DNA of 64,000 nucleotides, taken from assembly GCA_018398815.1 (NCBI GenBank), contig CM031610.1, positions 37,459,643-37,523,642 of the forward strand. Reading direction: 5' to 3'. The notes below the pieces were generated by a model. It had not been told where the DNA came from and searched no databases. It saw only the letters and a program-made list of their open reading frames with translations. Position 1 is the stretch's first letter. Every line of letters begins with the position of its first letter. Below, one piece after another: positions 32,948-41,671 of the stretch. This DNA comes from Conus ventricosus (lineage: Eukaryota > Mollusca > Gastropoda > Neogastropoda > Conidae). The position numbers and the translations under genes were made by a program.

Positions 32948-33237
32948 GTAATGCAAAGTGTGTTGTTTCACATAGATCTATTCACCCTCACAATTTTGCT
33001 GGAATTATCCCAATGATATGCTTCAGAACCAGGTAAAATAATACCATTCCCAGGGGTGGGAGACCTCCCATATTGATACGGAATTCTGTATAGCAAATTT
33101 TTCCTTTTTTTTTTTTTTTTGTTGTCGTGTGCGCGTTCCGTGTTCTGATTCAGGTTTTCACGCCACCTGTATTTGAAATCCGCCATCTTCTTTTCAATGC
33201 GTGAAGGCCACATCATCGTGCTTTGTATTTGTAAAAA

Positions 33238-33686
33238 ATGAAGCTGATTAACGACGAAGCAGAGGCATGGAAGATTGACAATGACCTGAAGAAAAACAAG
33301 TGGAGAAGTGAATGGATGGATGAGATGGATGAATTAAATCGTCCTGAAAACGACTGCGGAAAACAAATAAAGTGGGCGCTGCTTGGTGTATACTGTGCAG
33401 TTGGAAGCTTGCATACAAGTCAAATGATAAAAAAAAGTCGATCGAAGTGCATTCCCAGGAGATGAAACATGTGGAGAGATTGAATGCGCAGATACATACA
33501 TCAACTCGTCCTGCTGCTGCTCCAGTAATGGCTCCGATATCTCCCAGAACAGAGTCAGCCAGTGAAACGGAAAGCCACTCCGAAAGACATAAGCTTCTTT
33601 GCAAAGAAGTCAAAAAACTAAGGAACAGACAAGTCAGATATAATCAGTTGATTTCATTTCCAAGACTTGTTTTCTGCTGTTACTGA
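33238..33686 (+). pseudogene. Zinc-finger N-terminal fragment of E2 transposase
   Basis: From ATG 33238 the frame encodes an acidic/basic leader with KNKWRSEWMDE and VYCAV. A one-base shift near 33400 then gives KLAYKSNDKKKSIEVHSQEM followed by KHVERL. A Cys pair remnant followed by H-x5-H fits a BED/TTF-type finger like those in hAT-related proteins and resembles E3 and E4. The following Ser/Pro/Ala-rich part ends in a Lys/Arg-rich segment and a stop at 33686. The catalytic region is missing. Confidence 0.6.
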
Positions 33687-34150
33687 TTTCCATTTTCAGG
33701 ACTTGACCCACTGCAGCTTCTAGTTTTCAAGACTTGCCCGCCTGCTAACACTGATTTTCATTTTAAAGACAGACCTTACTGCAGTCAGTGACTTCTGTTT
33801 CCAAGACTCGCCCCAATGTAGGTTTGAAAAAAAACTGATCCCACTGATTTCTGTTTCCAAGAATAGCTCCACTGTAGTCATTGAAAAGCTGACCCCACTG
33901 CTGTCACTGACGTCTGTTACCATGATTCGCCTCACTGCAGCCACTGATTTCCAGTTCCATACTCGCCTTGCTGCTTCAGCTTATACACTTTTTTTTAAAG
34001 TTCACTCATTGCAGCCACAGATTTTCTTCTCAAGATTTGTTCAGTTGGGGTTACTGATTTATTGCTTCAAGGTTCATCCACTCTAAACTGACTTTCATTT
34101 TTAACTTGCCCCAGTGCCACCAGCCACTGATTTCTATTGTAAGACTTGGA
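33640..34150. repeat. Degenerate minisatellite inside E2
   Basis: About ten imperfect units of 35-60 bp of the type CACTGATTTCTGTTTCCAAG + ACTCGCCCCACTGCAG. Confidence 0.8.
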
Positions 34151-35167
34151 ACACTGCATTTTTTTTTATTTTGCTCAGTGTTTGTTCCAGTCCAGTGCTA
34201 GTGCCGACATTGACTCTCTGCTGAATTTAAGCCATGTTAGACTAAAAAAAAAAAAAACAGAAACCAAACACAACAACCCACAAATCCTCATTCTTGAAGT
34301 TATGAATTAAGTGATTGAAATTTGGCCACTATCGTCCATTAACATCACTGTGAGTAATATTTATACATTGCATCCAATTTTGTTTGATGGTTTGCTGAAT
34401 TTAAGATGTATTCTAAGTACTTGGCACAACATTTTCAGTTTGATATTTAAGTCATATTTGGAGTCTTTTTATATTGAAGTTAATTATTAAGTTTGTTTTC
34501 AAGGAGAGGCCACTAAAGTGTCTTGGCAAGACAAATTTTCTTCAGACCCCCCAGCAGGGCGTTGCCCCTGCACCCCACCGGGAGCCTAAAGCGGCCCCCT
34601 GGACCCCCCGGCCTTTTCAGTATAGCTATGATTTTCTGCTCCCACCCCTGCATTCCATGCTACTGCAGAAAATCATGGGAGTTGGGAAAGCTGTGTACTA
34701 TTTCTGTTCTGCATATACAGAAAGATACAGCTTTTGCAAGGTCCGACTAGAAATTGTTTGACTATTGAAGGGCACTTTTTTATTTCTTTCTCTCTCCACC
34801 AATGACAGCATTTCTATGTTTATTACAAATCTGTGTTGTGGTTGTGAACTCCATTTTATTCTTCTTGAAGACCAGGATCTTCCATGGAAAATTCCAGGTT
34901 GTTAATGATTAAGGTTAACCCTTATGCTGGTTGTCGCGACAAAAGTTGCGCTGTAGGGTGGGCCTTGCGAGCCTAGTTTCACAGACACACGCAGATACGA
35001 AACTATGGCTCAGTGACAAACTAATTTGCATGAGTGACTGAGCGAGCCCCGGAACATGGATTTTCAATGTTTTAGTTTAGTTTATGGTTAGTAGCAGCTT
35101 GTAATGCATAGTGCGACTCGACTTGTCTGGCGAACAAAAATGGCGGCGCCCGAAGCAGAACGTGATA

Positions 35168-36980
35168 CAGGGGGGAAAGTTGGGAATCCTGAAAATAAGG
35201 AAAATGTATGCCGGGGGTCCAGGGGGCCGCAGAGGCCCCCTGGCGGGGTCAAGGGGCAGCGCCCCCTTGTGGGGGTTCAGGGGGTGCAAAGCTGAAGCAA
35301 ATTTTAAAATTGTACTACCATTTGGAGCAATTTCATGCTATTTCCAGCTAAAAAATACCAATAATATGAGTACCAATTATTTTAGGTAAAAGGTTAACTT
35401 CACTTGACCATACAGTAAGTCTTAAGATTTCCATATTTCCATAATTTCAATACTGCATTATTAACACAAATAAACCCTTACACTCGAGTCAACAGTCACA
35501 CACACACACACACTGATCCAACATGGATGACATAACCAATATTCACTTAAATTTTAATCCTCACACAGCCTATAAATGTGATTCCACAGAGTTGACTGAT
35601 TAATTTGATTTCTCTGTAGAATAAAATTTACAAGATGTATAAGGATTGAGACATGTGAATCACTTTCTCCTCCCTTTTCATGCTCATACAAAACTTTCAG
35701 CAATATACAAATAACCTTTCTATTAGTATTACCAAATCATTTATTCATAAAAATATGACAAAATTAATATTAAAAAAAAATTTAAAAAAAATAAAAATTA
35801 ATGATTTACATGCTATGAGTTCATGCACAAATGATCAAGATATATCTCCACATAAAACTAGACATCTACAGTATATGATTATAGAACACACCAAGATCCA
35901 ACTCTTTAGAGTACAGTTTCTTAACTAAAAGCATACATCAATGATCAGTAACAAAAGTAGCTTGATTTTTAATACAGGTTCACATACAGTAACAAATTAT
36001 AATTATAACTTGTACCTGAGCAGATACAGCATTTGTGACCTGTGAAGGTTTGGCTACTTGTCCATTCATTCCAATCTCAGACTCAGAGCTTGAACTACTT
36101 GAATGAAAGTCATAATTAAAAAAAAAAGTCTCAGAGCTAGAACTTTAACTTAAATGAAAGTCAAAATACAGAATAATTAATCAAGAAATGCATCAATTAA
36201 TAAAGATGCTTTGTGGGCTTAGCTGACAAACATCATGAATAATAAAGCATCTGCACAACATTATTCAGTTTTGCTACGTTTTTTGGAAAAGAAACTTCTT
36301 ATATCAGACTCTTTTGTGACTGATTTTCTTTTACAGATTCCTTTTCTCTCAAGGTTGACCTTAGGTACCTGCTTCGGCAGACAAACCACAAAGTGGTTTG
36401 GTCCCCATCCTGTCTCAGGGACACGAGGGAGACCTGGCGGTTTTTGACGTGCTGGGGATGCTTGGAATGGTCCAAAAGCTGCCTTTTTCCAGTGCTGCTG
36501 TATTTGATAACCTTCCCGCACGCGACGCAAAAACACTCTCCGGGCCTTTCCGTTTTCCGACACCACACACGATGTTCCTGCCCTTTGCCGATTTCCCCGT
36601 CTTTGTTTGGGCCTCTCTCGTCCAGCCAATTCCACCTCCATTTGTTTTTTTACGCCGCTATCCACTTCACTGGCTCGCTTGTCGCCTTCATTTATGTAAG
36701 GCATCGCGATTTTTCCGCGAAAGCATCCAACACATAGAAGAAACAGGCGAAGGAACACGTGTGGTGGTCACAGGCACTGGCGAAAACAAAACGGAAACCA
36801 ACTTCCGGTCGGTCGATCGGATAATACGGAACGGCGCGAAGTCGAAACTTTGATTCGGTAGTGGAGTTGCTGGTCGGAAAACGGAACGGAATAAAAAAAG
36901 TTTTCGAAATTAAGGAAATTCCGATTTGTAAATTTCCAAAATAAGGATTTTCCGATTTCCGAGCGGTAACTTTCCCCCTG
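35168..36980 (-). mobile_element. TIR element E3 (1813 bp, 7-bp TSD) nested in piggyBac
   Basis: CAGGGGGGAAAGTT at the left is matched by the inverted right end CAGGGGGAAAGTTACC (one G fewer). CGTGATA flanks both sides (35161-35167 and 36981-36987). The double-hairpin module is at 35203-35290, near the left end. CGGAA/TTCCG palindromes cluster by the right end (36830-36965). The remaining coding sequence is on -, so the right end is 5'. The middle (35300-36250) is AT-rich and non-coding. Confidence 0.8.
36261..36704 (-). pseudogene. Zinc-finger N-terminal fragment of E3 transposase
   Basis: From ATG 36704-36702 (MPYINEGDKRASEVDSG) the - strand shifts one base in a run of A near 36645. It then encodes NKWRWNWLDERGPNKDGEIG, the finger CFCVACGKVIKYSSTGKRQL and LDHSKHPQHVKNR. 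The CxxC...HSKHPQH pattern fits a BED/TTF-like finger, and the KWR-W leader matches E2. The fragment then decays. It is a decayed transposase start without catalytic residues. Confidence 0.65.
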
Positions 36981-37766
36981 CGTGATAGAATTAGGAACTT
37001 GTTTGAAGATGTTTTTGCTGAATTTCTTGTGGAAAAAGCAGGTGAAGAAGTTATGGACATTTTGAATGAACTGGGTGTGCTGGGTGATAGTTTTGATTTA
37101 GATCAAGCACCCTGCAATCGTGATTTTGAGATCGACACGGACAGTGACTGGATGAGTGCCTAAGGGTGAGGGGAATCTCAAGATGCTATTCAGTGGGGAA
37201 GAAAAACTCGGTGTAGCGCTTACAGATGATCCTAAACCTTTCAAACATAAATGACGACAGTGTGGGCTGACTATTACATTTGTTGATAGTGACCATTTTT
37301 GTTTTTTTTTGTGTGTGTTAGCAGCACATGATTTCAATGTGAAAACTGAACTGTACCTTATTCATGAATTACCTGCATGAAAGACGGGTATAATCCACAC
37401 TGACTTTCCTTTGAAAAAGGCTATGACTTATTTCTGGATACTGTGGAACACCATAGACTGGATTATTTGTGAACAAGCTTGTGAGAATGACAAGCAGGAT
37501 GTGCCACCTGTTTTCACCTGTTATTTTCACATTCTGGACAGGTCACCACCTAATCAAACACTCACAAGCACCCCAGTTCTGTTTTATATTATTCTTTATT
37601 CAATTACTTACAATTTTTATTCTGCATGTCATGTTCAAATACTAACCTTTGAAAAGTTATGCATATCATACAAACGTAACTATTCTTTTCAAACTTTCCT
37701 TCTGGAAATTCACCAGACAACATACTTGAAAGTTAATAGTACGTTGTTAAATAACCAGTGTAAGGG

Positions 37767-37982
37767 TTAACAAACCTGTATATACCATCTGTGCAAATCA
37801 AGCTCTTAAGCTTGAAGGACTTGACGTGTCTGTTGGTAATCACTTAATCTTCAAGTACTGACTGCACATTGTACGGGGAGAGTTTATATTTTGACACGAA
37901 CTGAGGTTGAGACAGGAACTTCAGAAAAGGACATTTAGTAAGCATTTTACATATTATTGAGTATGGTTTAAATTAAACAAAT

Positions 37983-38019
<37 letters not shown>

Positions 38020-38244
38020 TCAGCGAGACATACTTAGCTTTTACACTGTCTGGGCTGGTTTTTTGGGGTACCATTGTAAACGATGTTGTGAAAGCTGACT
38101 GGCAAAGGCAAAGCACTCACTGCTGACCTCAGTGCCACTTGGTAAATCAGTAGTGGAGCTGAATTCCCCACAATGAAAATGGAACTTCATATTGACACAG
38201 AATAATTTGACTTGTTTTCTGTTTGTTTTAACAACTGTGTTTTT

Positions 38245-38288
<44 letters not shown>

Positions 38289-38564
38289 GTGTGTTTTACA
38301 CATGTAAGGACATTCGGCCTGTTTTTTCTCAGAAGATGGGGGGGGAGGGGGGGGGGGGGGGGAGAATTTGCTCTTCATACGAACTAATCGTTACGAACAA
38401 GAAAGGTATGTTCAATATGCAAAATATCAGTTTCTGTGTTTTTGTGCTTATATGAAAAGAAAATGGTATGTGTTGGAACAAACAAAATGCCAAACACACA
38501 CAAACAAAAAATGAAAATGGCATAGAAACAAAGAAGAAACACAGCAGTTTTGTATGCTTTTCAG
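37767..38564. other. PDXK intron 8, right end
   Basis: AT-rich intron with (AC)n at 37983-38018, (TG)n at 38248-38293 and a G run at 38339-38362. Nothing else is recognised. Confidence 0.65.
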
Positions 38565-38631
38565 ATTGCCTTGGAGAAAACAGTGGCCACAGTGCAAGCA
38601 GTTATCAAGAAAACATTTGCATATGCAAAAA
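38565..38631 (+). CDS. PDXK: Pyridoxal kinase exon 9
   Basis: Acceptor GCTTTTCAG|ATTGCC and donor GCAAAAA|GTGAGT bound 67 nt encoding IALEKTVATVQAVIKKTFAY and AK plus one base. This corresponds to the C-terminal A-EK-V----V--RT---A helix of PDXK. Phase 0 in, phase 1 out. Confidence 0.9.
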
Positions 38632-38714
38632 GTGAGTGATCCTATGGTTTGAGGCATCTGTGCTCTCTGCTGAGAGTGTATGTCACTCTGTGTGGGTATA
38701 CATGTATAAGTGTG

Positions 38715-38771
38715 TGTGTGTGTGTTGAGCATGTGTGTGCCTGTGCATGCTTTGTTGGCCTTGTGTATAAC

Positions 38772-38802
<31 letters not shown>

Positions 38803-38852
38803 TGAGCATGTGTGTGCCTGTGCATGCTTTGTTGGCCTTGTGTATATGTGTC
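38715..38852. repeat. 63-bp TG minisatellite, left half
   Basis: Two copies of TTGAGCATGTGTGTGCCTGT + GCATGCTTTGTTGGCCTTG with (TG)n spacers. The array resumes at 40105, on the other side of element E4. Confidence 0.9.
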
Positions 38853-39188
38853 AGACCTGCCTACCCTTCCGTAATCGTCCGTAATCTTACGGAAATTAAC
38901 CCCCCATTACGGAGGTACGATTTTCCGTGCGAAATTACGGAAAAGAAAATTGAAAAACTACGCAAATTCCAGACTCGAAAAATTGTCGACTGCTAGACCT
39001 TTCCGAGACCACAGAGTAACTTCCCTTGACTCAAGCCGAAACCACAGATGGTTCGGAACTTGCGATTGGTCAATGTGGTGCTGTGGGCCAACACGACGCG
39101 CCATCACATCTGTGCGCGCCATTCGAAGCCTTTTGTTCAGCCATTGTAAGACAAAGTTTCAACCGATTTTTTGCCGGCGATTGTGAAA

Positions 39189-39661
39189 ATGGCGGAGAAA
39201 TCTTCTAAACGTTTGCATGAAACCGACGACGAGGGTTCGAAAACCACTGTGCCACAACGGAAGAAGGCGAAGAAGCAAGTGTTCCGAAGTAAATACACGC
39301 GGACTTGGCCTTGTCTTTTGCAATCCAAAAAACATGGACCTGGATTTGTATACTGCTCGGTGTGCAATTCAGACTTCTCCATCGGACATGGGGAGCAAAT
39401 GACTGCAAGCGCCATATCTCGGGGAAAATGCACAAAGAGACAGCTGCCAGTGCCTCCAGTCAGAAGATCACATCGTTGTTTACGAAATCCAGCGAGAGCA
39501 GCCGTCAGACCCACACACGGAAGATCACCAACGCAGAAAGACTGTTGTGTGAGCTGATCTGCGGAAACAACTTGTCCCTGAGCTGTGCTGACAAGATAGT
39601 GGCGAAAATGAAAAGGATGTTTCCAGACTCAGCAATCTCTCAGGCACAATACAAGGCTTAG
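39189..39661 (+). pseudogene. Zinc-finger N-terminal fragment of E4 transposase
   Basis: ATG 39189 opens MAEKSSKRLHETDDEGSKTT, a basic nuclear-signal-like KKAKK, and then FVYCSVCNSDFSIGHG. A +1 shift near 39400 leads to NDCKRHISGKMHKETA, completing a CxxC...H-x5-H finger of the kind in ZNF862-like and other hAT-related proteins. The rest (ERLLCELICGNNLSLSCADK then MFPDSAISQAQ) matches the conserved helix that precedes the DDE core in those proteins. The frame ends at 39661, right at an (AC)n tract; the core is absent. Confidence 0.75.
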
Positions 39662-39664
39662 TGC

Positions 39665-39667
<3 letters not shown>

Positions 39668-39726
<59 letters not shown>
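39668..39726. repeat. (AC)n inside E4
   Basis: About 29 AC units immediately after the E4 frame, followed by a G-rich tract (39741-39765). Confidence 0.95.
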
Positions 39727-39727
<1 letters not shown>

Positions 39728-40104
39728 TTTTGTAGTTTTTTTTGGGGGGGGGGGAGGGGGGGGGTGTACATTAGGTTCTTCATCAGTGGTGTCATCTGTG
39801 GTGACTGCTGTGTAAGTTACAAACTGTCAAGTATATCACCTTTGAATTGACCTGAAACTCCTGTCCTGAGTCTGTCATCAGCCATCATCCCAAGGTATTT
39901 TAATTCTGCTTTGTTGTTTTTGTTCCTTTTTTACTGTTTATATTTTTTGTTAAAATGTTAAAAATGTAGTTGGAGTTTTGTACACATTATTTGTTCAAAA
40001 ACGCCGTGTATTACGCGTCCGTGGAATTACTGAAGGAAAATGCAAAATTACTGAAAATCTCTGTGGTTATTACTGATGAGCATAACATGAGGTAGGCAGG
40101 TCTG

Positions 40105-40145
<41 letters not shown>

Positions 40146-40395
40146 GAGCATGTGTGTGCCTGTGCATGCTTTGTTGGCCTTGTGTATATGTGTGTGTGTG
40201 CGTGTGTTGAGCATGTGTGTGCCTGTGCATGCTTTGTTGGCCTTGTGTATATGTGTGTGTGTGTGTGTGTTGAGCATGTGCGTGCCTGTGCATACTTTGT
40301 TGGCCTTGTGTATATGTGTGTGTGTGTGTGTGCTTGCATGTGCACGCGCGCATACGTGTTTGTGTGTGTGTGTGTGTGTGCACGCGCACACACGA
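40105..40395. repeat. 63-bp TG minisatellite, right half
   Basis: TTGAGCATGTG...TTGGCCTTG recurs at 40144, 40207 and 40270 (63-bp steps), then TG/CG-alternating DNA. The long frames on both strands are artefacts. Confidence 0.93.
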
Positions 40396-41540
40396 ATCCA
40401 TGATTCTGTAAATTCAGAGGTTGTATAAATGTCTCTAACTGTGAACATCTACAAGACTTTTGTTGTTGCGAAGATGCAACCCACAATCTGTTGAAAGACT
40501 TTCCATGTTTGAAAAATTGTTCCGTAGATCCCAGACTAGATAAAAATGTCCCATGTTTCAGAATTGTGTTCTGAAAAGTATAGCATTTAGCAGTCACTAC
40601 TGGGGGAAAAAAAAGTGAGAAAAAGCGTTTAAGAGAAAAGCCCGAAAAGGAGTTCAGCACATGCCAACAGCTACATGTAGAGGAAGATACTTCTTTTTCT
40701 TTCTTTGCTGTCTCCTTGTCTATGCCCCCTGCTGGGCATCATTCCCATGCTGCGGGTTCCATCTGTGCTGTGCCACATCTCGGTTCATGCTGTTGATGCC
40801 ACAGTAATGCAGTCTCCAGAAAGCAGTTCGTGTAAGATTGCCTGGAGGCAGCATACCAGATGAGACACAGCACTGCATCCGTCATGTTGGTGGTGTTCAC
40901 TAGTGCCTGTTCTGATGTAACGTATATGCAGAACACCACAGCTGAAGGTGACTGACTTGTATCAGTTCCCTAAAGATTTTGCGAAAATGCTCTAAAAGCC
41001 AAGAGATTTGGAAGTGTTTTAGTGTCCCAGTCTGAATTTTATCACTCCAGCTGCTTGTGGCTCTTGTCAGGGAACGAGTACTTTTAGAAGAACATGATTT
41101 GCACTGCACATGATGTTTAACGATGTGCATTTTTGCCTGTTTTTTTTTTTTCTGTTCTTATTTTTGGTTTTTCAGCACGTCAGTGGATCTTTTTTTAATT
41201 GAATTTTGCCAAGGACCAAGTCTTTCATTGCTGCTTTTGTGTGTGTGTTTTACTTGCATATGCTGCATGTACCTCAGTCTTTGACACTGTTTTCATATCA
41301 GAAATACTATCACCTAGACTTCTGTTGAAGGTGAAGTGGAGAGGCCACACAGGCCTGTGGCAGACTCGAACTGTAGACAAAGGATTTTCTCTGGGCCACC
41401 ATTGCCACCTGAACATGATGCTCGTAAACTTTGCCCGACTGTTGTGTGCAGTCCTGGAAGGCCCCTGATGGTCAACTGGGGTGTAATTAAACCAAACTAT
41501 CACGTGACATTACATGTTAAAGCGCCGTTCTCATTTTCAG

Positions 41541-41671
41541 AGGCAGCGGCTCCAGACACTGTGCCTACCCCTGCCCAGATGGAGCTGCGACTCATCCAGA
41601 GCAAGAAGATCATCGAGAACCCCCAAGTGGAGATCCATGCCCAGGACGTGTCCTCTTCCTACTCTTCTTGA
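41541..41671 (+). CDS. PDXK: Pyridoxal kinase exon 10 (last coding exon)
   Basis: Acceptor CATTTTCAG|AGGCAG begins 131 nt encoding (K)AAAPDTVPTPAQMELRLIQS, then KKIIENPQVEIHAQDVSSSY and SS before TGA 41669-41671. MELRLIQSKK-IE-P is the conserved PDXK C-terminus. The total coding length is 975 nt with exon 1b or 951 nt with exon 1a, all joins being in phase. Confidence 0.95.

Larger units (their letters stand above)
33051..34650 (+). mobile_element. TIR element E2 (1600 bp, 6-bp TSD)
   Basis: CAGGGGTGGGAG at the left end is exactly inverted at the right end (CTCCCACCCCTG). CATTCC flanks both sides (33045-33050 and 34651-34656). The 5' end carries TACGGAATTCTGTA, and the 3' end carries the GC-rich double-hairpin module (about 34545-34615). 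Inside are an N-terminal zinc-finger frame and a degenerate minisatellite; no catalytic domain is present. TIR style resembles hAT, but the 6-bp duplication does not (hAT makes 8 bp), so a Dada-like assignment is also open. It lies in PDXK intron 8. Confidence 0.75.
35140..37163 (+). pseudogene. piggyBac N-terminal ORF interrupted by E3
   Basis: ATG 35140 starts MAAPEAERD. After nine codons plus one base the frame is cut at 35167 by E3. Skipping E3 and one CGTGATA copy, it resumes at 36988 without a frame change. It continues for about 57 codons (RNLFEDVFAEFLVEKAGEEV, then an acidic stretch ending DTDSDWMSA) to TAA 37161-37163. Acidic N-termini are typical of piggyBac transposases. A later patch, near 37410-37510, looks like a broken remnant (IICEQACENDKQD). 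No DDD catalytic domain remains. Confidence 0.65.
34919..37766 (+). mobile_element. piggyBac derivative, split by E3, TTAA duplication
   Basis: Ends CCCTTATGCTGGTT (left) and, inverted, CCCTTACACTGGTT (right) match at 12 of 14 positions and are each flanked by TTAA (34915-34918 and 37767-37770), the piggyBac target. About 1.0 kb is piggyBac's own; the rest is the nested E3 (35168-36980). Only a short N-terminal reading frame remains, so this is an internal-deletion derivative. Confidence 0.88.
38853..40104 (+). mobile_element. TIR element E4 (1252 bp, 6-bp TSD)
   Basis: CAGACCTGCCTACC at the left is inverted exactly at the right (GGTAGGCAGGTCTG). ATGTGT flanks both sides (38847-38852 and 40105-40110), though in TG-rich DNA this carries less weight. 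The 5' end has repeated CCGTAA/TTACGG palindromes. It splits a 63-bp minisatellite, which reads through once E4 is removed. The 3' part holds (AC)n (39668-39726) and a G-rich run but no clear double hairpin. It lies in PDXK intron 9. Confidence 0.8.

Noticed and set aside
36398..36853. 151- and 114-residue + frames inside element E3
   Set aside because: They lie antisense to the zinc-finger frame, which carries recognisable motifs; the + frames have none.
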